Below, piece after piece: positions 34,879 through 43,969 of a stretch of DNA of 64,000 nt; position 1 is the stretch's first letter; the number at the start of each line of letters is the position of its first letter. This DNA is from Fimbriiglobus ruber (GTDB lineage: Bacteria; Planctomycetota; Planctomycetia; Gemmatales; Gemmataceae): the NCBI RefSeq assembly GCF_002197845.1, contig NZ_NIDE01000020.1, positions 481,460 to 545,459 of the forward strand, in the 5' to 3' direction. Position numbers and translations under genes: made by a program. Below the pieces are notes generated by a model. It searched no databases, had not been told where the DNA came from, and worked only from the letters and a program-made list of their open reading frames with translations.

Positions 34879-36789
34879 TCATTGCGCGGTCGCACCGATA
34901 GCAGACGCGATCGTGTTCGCGATTCGCGTGAGCGAGTCGTCGGACGTACAGAGCGGCGGCATCGCGTAGACCACGTTCCCCAGCGGCCGCAGGAGTACGC
35001 CGCGGCCGATCGCGTGCTTTTTGATCGCATCGCCGGTGCTGGCTAAGTAACCGCCGGCCGCGTCCAGTTCGACGGCTACGATACTGCCCTGTACGCGAAT
35101 ATTGACCACCCCGAATCGTTTTTTGAGCAGCGCCAGGCGGTCGACCAGGAAGCGGCCGATGGCCGTCGCCCGGTCGTGGACGGTTTGATCGGATACCAGT
35201 TTCTCATTGACTGCGGCCACGGCACAGGCGATCGGGTGGGCGGTAAACGAGTGGCCATGAAAGAGGGTTTTGGTGCGGTCGTCCGTGTCGAACGCGGCGA
35301 CCACGCCCGGACCGGCGATCGTCGCCGCGAGGGGCAGCACGCCGCCGGTCAACGTCTTCCCGGCGCAAATCAGGTCCGGGGCGATCCCGGCGTGTTGGTA
35401 CGCCCAGCGGCGGCCCGTCCGGTTGCCCGTCATCACCTCGTCGGCGATGAACAGGACACCCCGCCGCTTCGCAACTTCGTAAATCGCCCGGAGGGTGTCT
35501 GGGGAGTGCATTAGCATCCCACCGGCTCCCTGGACGAGGGGTTCGAGGATCACGGCCGCAACCTCGGACCCGCGGCGTTCGAGGAAGTCGTCGAGTTGGT
35601 TCGGGTCAAGTGGGACGCGGGCGGCCTCGAACAGCAGCGGCTCGAACGTGCCGGTAAACAGGCGGTCGCGGCCGACGGCCATCGCGCCAAAGGTGTCGCC
35701 GTGGTACGCGCCGTCGAAGCCGACGAACAGTTTGCGATGTGGCGCGTGGGCATGGCACCAGAACTGGTATGCCATCTTCAGTGCGACTTCGACAGCGGTA
35801 CTGCCATTGTCCGAGAAGAACACCCGTCCGCCTTCCCAGGGGGCGGTTCGCAACAGTCGGCGGGCCAGTTTCACCGCTTCAACGTGCGTCACGTCCGCGA
35901 AGAGGACGTGGTCGATCCGGCTGGCCGCCTCGCGGAGGGCAGCCATCAGCGGCGGGTGCCGGTGGCCGTGCAGCGTCGTCCACCACGACGAGACGGCGTC
36001 AATGACCCGGCGGCCGTCCGCGAGGTGAATAAACTCGCCGGAGGCCCCGACGACGGGCAGCGGGTCAATGGCCGGGCGGAGTGAACCGTAGGGGTGCCAC
36101 ACGACTTGCCGGTCTTCGGCGACCAACTCCGCGACCAGTTTGCCGAGCCGGCTTTCGATCGCGGTCAGTGTCTCGCGTTGGTCGGCAGCCGAGTCCCGGA
36201 CGGCCTCTTCGGACCAACTCGCGGGCGGAACGAGTGAGAAGACTTCGACATCGTCTCGATGTTTCTTGATCTCGGTCGCGGCGTAGATGTCGCTCTTGCC
36301 GACGAGAACCACGGCCACCGGTAAGACGGCGTGCTTGCCCAGCGATTCCAAGGCCTGCAGTGCCCGCCCCACCGCTCCGACGGTGGATGACACGACGAGT
36401 ACCGTTGGGAGTCGGAGTTTGCGGACCAGTTCGATTTGCAGTTCTTTATCGTTGAGCGGCGAGAAGGGGCTGCCGAATGTCTCGATCAGGAGTCGGCGGC
36501 CGTCGTGAATCGGGCTGGGCTTGGCCGCCATGACTTCGGCCACGGTCGGGCACCGGCGGCCCTCGCGGGCGGCCGCGAGCGGCGGTGAGACGGGGTCGGT
36601 GAATCGTGCCAGCGGCGGCAGCACTTCGGCCGCGGGCACCATCCGGCTGATCGTCTCGGTGTCGGACTGTCCTGTTTCGACCGGCTTCCAGTATTCGTAC
36701 CGATCGAGAAACGCGGCCAGCCACAGCAGGGAGAACGTGGTCTTCCCGGCGTCCGTGTCGGTCGCGATGACTACGAAATCGGTCGTCAC
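34879..36789 (-). CDS. bioDA: Bifunctional dethiobiotin synthetase / DAPA aminotransferase (BioD-BioA fusion)
   Basis: This is one 636-residue polypeptide. Residues ~1-220 are BioD-like: P-loop ATDTDAGKT, where the usual first Gly is Ala, and YWKPVETGQ with the substrate Lys. The usual EGAGG loop appears as ETFGSPFSPL. Residues ~225-636 are a class III aminotransferase of the BioA type: WHPYGS, VSSWWTTLHGHRHPP, YHGDTFGAMAVG, FIADEVMTGNRTG and PLP lysine in CAGKTLTGGVLPLA. The fusion joins consecutive steps KAPA to DAPA to dethiobiotin, an arrangement also known as BIO3-BIO1 in plants. It overlaps bioF by 4 bp (ATGA) and ends the bioBF-DA operon. Confidence 0.92.
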   Translation of the reverse strand: MTTDFVVIATDTDAGKTTFSLLWLAAFLDRYEYWKPVETGQSDTETISRMVPAAEVLPPLARFTDPVSPPLAAAREGRRCPTVAEVMAAKPSPIHDGRRLLIETFGSPFSPLNDKELQIELVRKLRLPTVLVVSSTVGAVGRALQALESLGKHAVLPVAVVLVGKSDIYAATEIKKHRDDVEVFSLVPPASWSEEAVRDSAADQRETLTAIESRLGKLVAELVAEDRQVVWHPYGSLRPAIDPLPVVGASGEFIHLADGRRVIDAVSSWWTTLHGHRHPPLMAALREAASRIDHVLFADVTHVEAVKLARRLLRTAPWEGGRVFFSDNGSTAVEVALKMAYQFWCHAHAPHRKLFVGFDGAYHGDTFGAMAVGRDRLFTGTFEPLLFEAARVPLDPNQLDDFLERRGSEVAAVILEPLVQGAGGMLMHSPDTLRAIYEVAKRRGVLFIADEVMTGNRTGRRWAYQHAGIAPDLICAGKTLTGGVLPLAATIAGPGVVAAFDTDDRTKTLFHGHSFTAHPIACAVAAVNEKLVSDQTVHDRATAIGRFLVDRLALLKKRFGVVNIRVQGSIVAVELDAAGGYLASTGDAIKKHAIGRGVLLRPLGNVVYAMPPLCTSDDSLTRIANTIASAIGATAQ

Positions 36790-37958
36790 GGGGGTGCCCC
36801 TACTTCGCTCTGGGCGGATCGGACGGCGGCAGCCAACGCTTCCGCGAGTTGGTCCAGAATAGCACTGTTGTGGTCGGCGTGGATCGAAACACGAACCCGC
36901 GCCGTACCGACCGGCACGCTCGGCGGGCGGATCGCCCGGACGTCGAACCCGAGTGCCTGAACCTGCCGCGCCGCCCGGACCGCCCGGCCGTTGTCACCTA
37001 GCACGACCGGGATGACGTATTCCGTCCCGCCGGGCGTTATTCCGTGATTAACTAATGCTTTGCGGAAGTGGGCACTATTGGCGTGGAGTGCGGCGCGGCC
37101 CGTTTCGTCCGCTCGGACGACGGGCATCATGTCCAGCCACCACTGCCCGCACGCGGCTGGCAGCGCGGTGGTGAAGATCAGATGCCGGCACTTATTAATC
37201 AGGTAGTCCTTGAGCAGCCGCGAGCAGGCGATGTAGGCCCCGGGCACCCCGAGCGCCTTCCCGCCCGTGTGAACGGATGCCAGCACTTTGCCGCGGACAC
37301 CGGCCGCGTCGATCAATCCGGCGCCGGTCGCCCCGAAACAGCCGGTCGCGTGGGCCTCGTCGACGATGACCTGGGCGCCGTACCGTTCGGCAAGCGCGAC
37401 GATTTCCGCGAGCGGCGCGCGGTCGCCGTCCATGCTGAAGAGCGATTCGGTGATGACGAACCGTTCGCGGCCCGGTTCCGCTTTCGCGGCTTCGGACTTG
37501 AGGCCGTCTTCCAGGTGGTTCAGGTCGTTGTGCCGGAACGAGTGTCGCCGACAGCGGGCCAGTCGGAGGCCGTCGACGATGCAGGCGTGGTTCAGCTCGT
37601 CCGTCGCCACCCAGTCGCCGGGTTCGAGGATGGTCGAGAGTAAGCCCTCGTTGGCGGCGTATCCGCTCGTCATCATCAGGACGGCTTCGGCCCCGTGCCA
37701 CGCAGCCAGTTCCGCCTCGACCCGCTCCCAAACCTCGTGGTGCCCGCGCAGGAGCCGGGACGCCATGCCGGACCGCGACAGCCCTTCCGCGAACGGGGAA
37801 GGGGCCGCCGTGCCGGGCGGCGCGGGCTGGCGGCCCGCGCCGTAACCGAGGTAATCGTTCGACGTGAAATCGAGACCTTGGGGCCGGTTGAACGACCGAA
37901 ACCGATCTTGTTTACGAAGATCGGCCAGCGCGGTATTCCAGCGATCGAACAGGTTCAT
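36786..37958 (-). CDS. bioF: 8-amino-7-oxononanoate synthase
   Basis: This PLP-dependent alpha-oxoamine synthase condenses pimeloyl-ACP/CoA with alanine in biotin synthesis. The 390 residues include DFTSNDYLGYG, TSGYAANEGLLSTI, ESLFSMDGDRAPL, VDEAHATGCFGATGAG and HTGGKALGVPGAYIACS with the PLP lysine. The start is the ATG that overlaps the bioB stop (ATGA) and opens MNLFDRWN. The gene also overlaps bioDA by ATGA. Complete co-translation of the operon is likely. Confidence 0.95.
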   Translation of the reverse strand: MNLFDRWNTALADLRKQDRFRSFNRPQGLDFTSNDYLGYGAGRQPAPPGTAAPSPFAEGLSRSGMASRLLRGHHEVWERVEAELAAWHGAEAVLMMTSGYAANEGLLSTILEPGDWVATDELNHACIVDGLRLARCRRHSFRHNDLNHLEDGLKSEAAKAEPGRERFVITESLFSMDGDRAPLAEIVALAERYGAQVIVDEAHATGCFGATGAGLIDAAGVRGKVLASVHTGGKALGVPGAYIACSRLLKDYLINKCRHLIFTTALPAACGQWWLDMMPVVRADETGRAALHANSAHFRKALVNHGITPGGTEYVIPVVLGDNGRAVRAARQVQALGFDVRAIRPPSVPVGTARVRVSIHADHNSAILDQLAEALAAAVRSAQSEVGAPP

Positions 37959-38953
37959 GAGCAGGGCGAGCAAGAGGAAACGGTCACGGGAAGGGCGGTG
38001 CGGCAACTGCCCGTTGAAACGGCCGCCGGTACGTCGAAGCCCATCGCGCGGAACAGGTCGGCGTCCGCGTCGTGGGTCGGATTCGGGGCGGTCAGGAGCT
38101 TTTCACCGAAGAAGATCGAGTCCGCGCCGGCGAGGAAGCAGAGGATCTGCAGCTCACGGCTCATGCGGTCGCGGCCCGCGCTGAGGCGGACGCGGGCCTT
38201 GGGGAATGCGATCCGTGCGGTCGCGATCAGGCGCACCAGTTCGATCGAATCGACCGGCTTCGCGCCTTCCATCGGCGTTCCCGTGCCGGGCATCAGGCAG
38301 TTGACCGGCACGCTCTCGGGCGGCGGGTCGAGTTGGGCCAGTTCGGCCAGCATCAGGAGCCGGTCGTTCTCTGTCTCACCCATTCCGAGGATGCCGCCGG
38401 AGCAGACCTGAATGCCGGCTTTGGAGACGTGCTTGAGCGTGTCGAGGCGGTCGTCGTAGGTCCGGGTGGTGATGACCTGGGAGTAGTATTCGCGGGACGT
38501 ATCGAGGTTGTGGTTGTACGCGGTCAGTCCGGCCTCCGCGAGCCGCTCGGCCTGGCTCGCGCTCAGCATCCCGAGCGTCACGCAGGCTTCCATGTCCAAG
38601 TCGCGAACTACGCGGACCATGTCGAGTACGCGGTCGAATTCCGGCCCGTCCTTCGGGCTCCGCCAGGCCGCGCCCATACAGAAGCGGGTCGCGCCGCGGG
38701 CTTTGGCCTCCTCGGCCCGCTGCCGAACTTCGCCCACGCTCATCAGCGGCTCGCGGGCGACCGGCGTTTCGTAGTGCGCGCTCTGGCTGCAATACCCGCA
38801 GTCCTCGGGGCACCCGCCGGTCTTGATGCTGAGCAGCGCGCACCGCTGAATGTCCCGGTAATCCCGGTACTGGCGGTGGACCTCCGCGGCCCGGAACATC
38901 AGATCCGGGAGCGGCAGGTGGTAAACGGCCTGGAATTCGTCGAGTGTCTTCAT
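37955..38953 (-). CDS. bioB: Biotin synthase
   Basis: This radical-SAM enzyme inserts sulfur into dethiobiotin. The 332 residues include KTGGCPEDCGYCSQSAHY (the CxxxCxxC cluster motif), RFCMGAAWRSPKD, NHNLDTSREYYSQVITTRTY and CSGGILGMGE. SAGRDRMSRELQ and GADSIFFGEKLLTAPNP complete the second cluster pocket with the conserved Arg. It is the first gene of bioB-bioF-bioDA. bioC/bioH functions for pimelate synthesis are not in the window. I see no BirA-type operator upstream. Confidence 0.96.
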   Translation of the reverse strand: MKTLDEFQAVYHLPLPDLMFRAAEVHRQYRDYRDIQRCALLSIKTGGCPEDCGYCSQSAHYETPVAREPLMSVGEVRQRAEEAKARGATRFCMGAAWRSPKDGPEFDRVLDMVRVVRDLDMEACVTLGMLSASQAERLAEAGLTAYNHNLDTSREYYSQVITTRTYDDRLDTLKHVSKAGIQVCSGGILGMGETENDRLLMLAELAQLDPPPESVPVNCLMPGTGTPMEGAKPVDSIELVRLIATARIAFPKARVRLSAGRDRMSRELQILCFLAGADSIFFGEKLLTAPNPTHDADADLFRAMGFDVPAAVSTGSCRTALPVTVSSCSPCS

Positions 38954-39092
38954 GCCCCAAGTTTATGCCCGGACCCGCGCGACCGGCTACCTCAAAGGGA
39001 TTCTCAAGGCGATCGTCTCGGCGACCGGGAAGGGGACGTGTCCTCATCGCCAGACCCGACCGAACCCAGCACCACGTTACGAGGTGGATTTC

Positions 39093-39243
39093 ATTTGGAG
39101 TGCGGCGCTTTACCGCCGCTTTTGTTTCTCGCATCAGAAGCGTAGCCGGGTTGTGTGCAGACCCCGGATATCTGGTACGGGACTCGACCTTGGTCGGCGC
39201 TAAATTCCGAACAAAAGCGGCGGTAAAGCGCCGCACTCCAAAT
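39093..39243. repeat. Palindromic element (family E), 34-bp perfect arms
   Basis: Positions 39093-39126 (starts ATTTGGAGTGCGGCGCTTTA) and 39210-39243 are perfect inverted repeats around 83 bp of non-coding sequence. It lies in the 680-bp gap between bioB and the sarcosine oxidase-like gene. A second, tandem repeat follows at 39422. Confidence 0.88.
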
Positions 39244-39421
39244 GGCGATCTTGTCGTGTGGCGTCTCGCTGTCCGCGCGGCTGACTCTGCGGAACGGGTG
39301 CCACGCCGATGTCTGGATGGTGCGCCCTTCTGACCAAAGAATAATCCCGGTGCGACTGGGAACCGCACACGACCGGGCTGCACGCTCCAGGGGAGGGTTT
39401 ATGCGCTTTTCGCACTTTTTA

Positions 39422-39610
39422 TCGTGTTTTGTGGGAGAGCATGGATCAAGACAGACGTGCAGGAAGGGATACCTCTCCCGGTGCCCGTGTTTCGTGGGCG
39501 AGTATGGATCAGGATACACGTGCAGGAGCAAGGTTTTTTGGGGTTTCTGCGCCTCGTTCCCAGGATTCCAGATCAAGCATGAACCAGGACACGAGTGCGG
39601 GCGAGAGGTC
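39422..39610. repeat. Three degenerate tandem copies of a ~45-bp unit
   Basis: Copies centre on ATGGATCAAGACAGACGTGC (39441), ATGGATCAGGATACACGTGC (39504) and ATGAACCAGGACACGAGTGC (39579). The spacings are 63 and 75 bp, both multiples of three, and one plus-strand frame stays open (SMDQDRRAG, SMDQDTRAG, SMNQDTSAG). I do not see a convincing start or ribosome site, so I call it a repeat rather than a gene. Confidence 0.7.
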
Positions 39611-39633
39611 CGGTCGCCTCTTTCCATGGCGCG

Positions 39634-40773
39634 TTAAGGATGGCAAGCAAACCGTCCTGCCCGGAACATCTCGATCGGCAGCGCCGTCCGGCCTGCGTCG
39701 GCCAGGTCCGCGAGGACTTCGCCGACCGCGGAAGCGAACTTGAAGCCGTGCCCCGAGAATCCGGCCGCCACCGCTACTTGCCGGTGGTGCGGGTGGAGGT
39801 CGATGACGAAATGCCGGTCGGGCGTGAGCGTGTACATGCAGACTTCGGTGTGCGTCCGCGGGCCGTCGGCGGCGGGAAGATACTCGCGGAAGAACGCACG
39901 GACCGCCGTGTCGTCGTCCGACCGCGGCGACCATTCGATTTCATCGGGGTCGCGGAGTTCGGGAGCTGCGTAGTGCTGTGCGGCTTTGTGCCCGCGGGAG
40001 TCGATGGCGGGGAGGCCGTAGAACGCGCCGGTCGGGGTTTCTGCCAGGTAGACGGGGAACACATCGCGACGGAACAGGGTGGCGTCGGTCGGTGCGAACC
40101 AGAGCAGTACCTGTCGCATCACGGAGAGCGGCACGCCGATATCAGCGAGAAGTTGCGTTGCCCACGCCCCGGCAGTGACCACCAACCGGGCGGCGTGGTA
40201 GGTCGTGCGTGCCGTCCGCACTTCGACTGTGTCACCAACTACTTTCCATCCGACGACAGGTTCTTCGGCGTGGACCGTCGCACCCAACGCAAGTGCGGCG
40301 TCGATATGGGCGCGAACGCAATCTTCGACGTAAAGGAATCCGGCTCCCGATTCCAAAATGCCCACGTTCCCGTCCGGGATGCGAAACGCCGGGTAGGTGT
40401 GGTTGATTTCCGCGGCCGTCAGCTCGGCTACACTCAACCCGTGTTCGCGGGCCGACGCGCGGACGCCTTGGACGAGTCCCCCATCCGGCGGGCCGATGTT
40501 GAGGCACCCGCATTCCGTCAGCAGGTGCCGCCCCGTCGTTTGCTCCAGGTCGTACCACCGCTGGTATGCCCGGCGCACGAGGGGCACGTAACTCGGGTGT
40601 TCGTAGTAAGCCTGCCGGATCACGCGGGTGTGGCCGTGGGAGCTGCCGCGCGAGTGGACGAGGGGGTATTGCTCCAGACCGAGTACCCGACGCCCGCGCC
40701 GCGCGAGTTCGTACAAGGCCGCGGAACCCATCCCGCCGACTCCGAGTACGATCGCGTCATAAGTGGCGGTCAT
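39634..40773 (-). CDS. Monomeric sarcosine oxidase / N-methyltryptophan oxidase-like flavoenzyme
   Basis: This 379-residue FAD amine oxidase of the DAO/MSOX family has the dinucleotide-binding motif IVLGVGGMGSAALYELARRG. It has the flavin-contact SSHGHTRVIRQAYYEHPSYV, a C-terminal FAD loop AAGFSGHGFKFASAVG and TEVCMYTLTPD. The Cys in the last motif corresponds to the covalent flavin attachment site of monomeric sarcosine oxidase. It likely oxidises an N-methyl amino acid, releasing formaldehyde and hydrogen peroxide; the exact substrate is uncertain. It is a single gene, without partner genes for one-carbon handling nearby. Confidence 0.88.
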   Translation of the reverse strand: MTATYDAIVLGVGGMGSAALYELARRGRRVLGLEQYPLVHSRGSSHGHTRVIRQAYYEHPSYVPLVRRAYQRWYDLEQTTGRHLLTECGCLNIGPPDGGLVQGVRASAREHGLSVAELTAAEINHTYPAFRIPDGNVGILESGAGFLYVEDCVRAHIDAALALGATVHAEEPVVGWKVVGDTVEVRTARTTYHAARLVVTAGAWATQLLADIGVPLSVMRQVLLWFAPTDATLFRRDVFPVYLAETPTGAFYGLPAIDSRGHKAAQHYAAPELRDPDEIEWSPRSDDDTAVRAFFREYLPAADGPRTHTEVCMYTLTPDRHFVIDLHPHHRQVAVAAGFSGHGFKFASAVGEVLADLADAGRTALPIEMFRAGRFACHP

Positions 40774-40852
40774 GGTGTTGGTCGCTGAGTGGCGTGATTT
40801 CTGAATGAAATTTTTGCGTTTTTCGCGGGCGATGCAAGCGCGGCAAACGAAA

Positions 40853-40891
40853 ACACCCGCGGGCGGCGCTCGAAGCGCCGCCCGCGGGTGT
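40853..40891 (-). terminator. Terminator hairpin of the PEP-CTERM gene
   Basis: Perfect 18-bp arms (40853-40870 and 40874-40891) enclose a 3-nt loop, 20 bp after the stop of the minus-strand gene. On that strand the stem is followed by TTTCGTTTGCC. This is a good intrinsic terminator candidate. Confidence 0.75.
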
Positions 40892-40911
40892 GGAAACTGG
40901 TCGGCGAACGG

Positions 40912-41685
40912 TCACGCCGACCGAATCACGCGCACCCGGGCGGCCAGGGTGCAGACTCCGAGCAGACCGAGAATCAGACCGGCCGGAGCCGGAACGCCCG
41001 GAATGTCGCGGATGGTGATCTGCTCCTGATACCCGGCCGACGCCAGTCCCACGAGTTCTTGGCCCGCGTACAGCGGGTTGTTCGTGAACTGGGTCGTGTC
41101 GCCGGTCAACGTACTCAACCACTGGGTCGCCAGAGCCACGGCGGGGTCGGTCAACGAAGCCCCGAACACGTTGAGGTTCCCCGTCGTCAGGTCGGTGCTA
41201 CCGACCGGATCGTAGAGGATCTTCCACACGTCGAGTTGGAACGCCGCGGCCCCGACGGCTGTGTTCGTGAACTGGTCGTACCGGCCCCAAAGTTCGGTCA
41301 GGTAATTCGCGATCGCGGTTTGCTGGGCCGGAGTGTTGACACCGTTGCCACGGGGTTGTTGCTGCACGTCCGCGAGACCCGTCAGCGGGACCACGTTGTA
41401 CGGCACCGAGACGGTCGGGTCGGGGTAGACGTTCGTGAAGATCTGCGTGCAGAACGACGTCAACGTCGAGCCGAAGCCCGTGGCGGTTCCGCCCGTGACG
41501 TTGAACTGCATTGCCCCGGTCGGCATCGTGGCAAACGTGCCGGAATACGCGTGGATGTACAAGTCCTCGCGCGGGGTCGTATCCTGAAACGCCAACAAAA
41601 CGGTGTCAGCCCGGGCTGAGCCGGCCGTGCCGACAACGAACGCGGTTATCGCAGCGACGACCCATCGGAGCGTGGTCGCGGTCAT
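40912..41685 (-). CDS. Secreted PEP-CTERM-like protein of unknown function
   Basis: The 257-residue protein has an N-terminal signal peptide (WVVAAITAFVVGTAGSARAD). The Thr/Gly/Asn-rich body has LTSFCTQIFTNVYPDP and TAVGAAAFQLDVWKILYDP. The tail VPAPAGLILGLLGVCTLAAR plus basic residues is a tripartite PEP-CTERM-type sorting signal in which the motif reads PAP. Such proteins are thought to be cleaved by an exosortase and anchored or exported to the surface. The start is fixed by a perfect AAGGAGG seven bases before the ATG; the open frame upstream is not coding-like. Confidence 0.75.
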   Translation of the reverse strand: MTATTLRWVVAAITAFVVGTAGSARADTVLLAFQDTTPREDLYIHAYSGTFATMPTGAMQFNVTGGTATGFGSTLTSFCTQIFTNVYPDPTVSVPYNVVPLTGLADVQQQPRGNGVNTPAQQTAIANYLTELWGRYDQFTNTAVGAAAFQLDVWKILYDPVGSTDLTTGNLNVFGASLTDPAVALATQWLSTLTGDTTQFTNNPLYAGQELVGLASAGYQEQITIRDIPGVPAPAGLILGLLGVCTLAARVRVIRSA

Positions 41686-42108
41686 GAAGACCTCCTTGGT
41701 CAAAACGTTGGCAGGTCGGGTGTGGGCCGTTCGGTTCGCACCGATTGAGGCAATCAGCACCGGCTGTGCCACCATCCATTTCCGCCTATTGTAAAGATTA
41801 CCCGAACCCGTGTCATGGCCAACTGATTCGAATGGGAGATGTGAACACGATCTCCATAGAATTTTCAAGTTCAGAATTGGCAATACCTTCGGGCGTATCC
41901 AAAAATTATCGAAAAACGACGCGAGTTGATCAAAATGGAGAAGATACGCTAACGAATCGCAACACGTTCTCCGTTGTCTGGCCTGAAATTTCCCCTTCCT
42001 TGAAACCAATCCTCTCATCCGGCTTTAAGCCTTGTGCCCGCGGGGCAAGCCCATTTCCCCTTCCTACAATAGCACCCGCCGCCAATCTCCATCCGCGAGG
42101 GTCAGAAC
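41686..42108. other. Intergenic, AT-richer, no gene recognised
   Basis: These 423 bp between the divergent PEP-CTERM and fumC genes are clearly lower in GC than their neighbours. They include runs such as AGAATTTTCAAGTTCAG. I see no supported frame, repeat or RNA. They should contain both promoters. Confidence 0.5.
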
Positions 42109-43668
42109 GTGACCGCTTTTCGCTTCGAATCCGACAGCATGGGCAAAATCCGGGTACCCGCTGACCGGTACTACGGCGCACAGACCGCGCGATCTCTGGT
42201 CCACTTCGCCATCGGCACGGACATCATGCCCCGCTCGGTCATTCGGGCGTTCGGCATTCTCAAGAAAGCGGCTGCGGTCGCCAACCGCGATCTCGGGCTG
42301 TTCAAGGACAAGCCCGGAGTCCAAATTCCGGCGGCCCAGAAGGTCGAGTTGATTCTCATGGCGGCGGACGAAGTCATCGCTGGCGGCCTCGACGACCATT
42401 TCCCGCTCCGCGTGTGGCAGACCGGGAGCGGGACGCAGACGAACATGAACGCCAACGAGGTCATCGCGAACCGCGCGATCGCCCTCGCGGGTGGCGAACT
42501 CGGGAACAAGGACGTCGTCCACCCGAACGACGACGTAAACATGTCCCAGTCGTCGAACGACACGTTCCCCACGGCGATGCACATCGCCGCGGCCGAGGAA
42601 CTCGTTCACAAACTGGTCCCCAGCGTGACCGCTCTTCGCGACGTGTTAGCCAAGAAAGCCGAGGCATTCAAGGCGATCGTCAAGATCGGCCGCACCCACT
42701 TGATGGACGCGGTTCCGCTCACGCTGGGTCAGGAGTTCGGCGGGTACGTCGCCCAGCTCGACTACGGCCTCGCCGCGGTCGCCCATTCACTGCCGGCGGT
42801 GTACGAACTGGCTCTCGGCGGCACCGCCGTGGGGACCGGGCTGAACGCCCACCCCGAGTTCGCCGTCCGGTCGGCCGCGGCGATCGCCCAGATCACCGGG
42901 CTCCCGTTCGTCACCGCCCCGAACAAGTTCGCCGCCCTCGGCGGGCACGAGCCGTTGGTCGCCGCCGCCGGCGCGTTGAAAGTGCTGGCCACGGCCCTCA
43001 TGAAGATCGCGAACGACGTGCGGTGGCTCGCGTCCGGCCCCCGGTGCGGGCTGGGCGAACTCACGCTCCCCGAGAACGAGCCGGGGTCGTCGATCATGCC
43101 CGGCAAGGTCAACCCGACCCAGTCCGAGGCGATGACGATGGTTTGCGTGCAGGTCATGGGCAACGACGCGGCCATCGGGTTCGCGGCGTCGCAGGGCAAC
43201 TTCGAGCTGAACGTCTTCAAGCCCGTCATTATTCACAACTTCCTGCACAGCGTCCGACTGCTGACGGACGCGTGCCGCAGTTTCCGCGAACACTGTGCGG
43301 CGGACATGCCCGAGACCGATTACCAGGCGCTCGAATACGCGGTCAACCCGGACACCGGCCTCGTCGAGGTCGATCACGACAAGTTGAAGCCGAAGGCGGG
43401 CGGGACCGTCCGCGACGGCATCAAGGCGAACGACAAGCAGATCGCGGCGTTCTTGAACAACTCGCTCATGCTCGTCACAGCCCTGAACCGGTACATCGGG
43501 TACGACGCGGCGGCGAAAATCGCTAAGACCGCCCACCACAACGGAACCACGCTCCGCGAAGAGGCGGTCAAACTCGCACCCCCTTTGAACGGCGGCGGGC
43601 AACTGACCGGGGAGAAGTTCGACGAGATCGTCCGGCCCGAGAAGATGACCGGACCCGGGGCGGGCTGA
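42109..43668 (+). CDS. fumC: Class II fumarate hydratase with an internal insertion
   Basis: It interconverts fumarate and malate in the TCA cycle. The 519 residues carry [58 protein letters not shown] and the catalytic-loop signature [16 protein letters not shown]. Class II fumarases are usually ~460 residues. The extra length comes mostly from ~45 residues between SFREHC and [19 protein letters not shown] ([20 protein letters not shown] ... [10 protein letters not shown]), just before the C-terminal helices. It starts with GTG. Reading is continuous, so the insertion is real in the sequence. Confidence 0.93.
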   Translation: MTAFRFESDSMGKIRVPADRYYGAQTARSLVHFAIGTDIMPRSVIRAFGILKKAAAVANRDLGLFKDKPGVQIPAAQKVELILMAADEVIAGGLDDHFPLRVWQTGSGTQTNMNANEVIANRAIALAGGELGNKDVVHPNDDVNMSQSSNDTFPTAMHIAAAEELVHKLVPSVTALRDVLAKKAEAFKAIVKIGRTHLMDAVPLTLGQEFGGYVAQLDYGLAAVAHSLPAVYELALGGTAVGTGLNAHPEFAVRSAAAIAQITGLPFVTAPNKFAALGGHEPLVAAAGALKVLATALMKIANDVRWLASGPRCGLGELTLPENEPGSSIMPGKVNPTQSEAMTMVCVQVMGNDAAIGFAASQGNFELNVFKPVIIHNFLHSVRLLTDACRSFREHCAADMPETDYQALEYAVNPDTGLVEVDHDKLKPKAGGTVRDGIKANDKQIAAFLNNSLMLVTALNRYIGYDAAAKIAKTAHHNGTTLREEAVKLAPPLNGGGQLTGEKFDEIVRPEKMTGPGAG

Positions 43669-43679
43669 AAACAAAAAAA

Positions 43680-43710
43680 CCGTCCGAGGAGCGGGGAACT
43701 CTTCGGACGG
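43680..43710. terminator. Hairpin downstream of fumC
   Basis: A 12-bp stem with one wobble pair (43680-43691 and 43699-43710) begins 12 bp after the fumC stop. It is preceded on the plus strand by an A-rich run, which gives a T-run on the other strand. It may stop transcription in both directions, although the T-tract faces the minus strand. Confidence 0.55.
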
Positions 43711-43969
43711 TTCGGAGATCGCACCATGCACGTGTGCGATCAGATGAGTTTACTCTAACGAGCACTTTTAGCAACGGGGTGCGGCAATCACATTTTTCTG
43801 TCCCCGGAAGTTTATCTGAGCGGTACGTCCCTCGCGCCCGGATTAACAGGTACAATTTGCGTAGCCCGCATAGCCTTCGTTCCGAGTATAAATGCCGCAT
43901 TCCGCCTGCATTTCCTTGGATAGACCCGCACGAAGTCTATCGGGGTAACGGCAGTCTACGGGAGAGATT

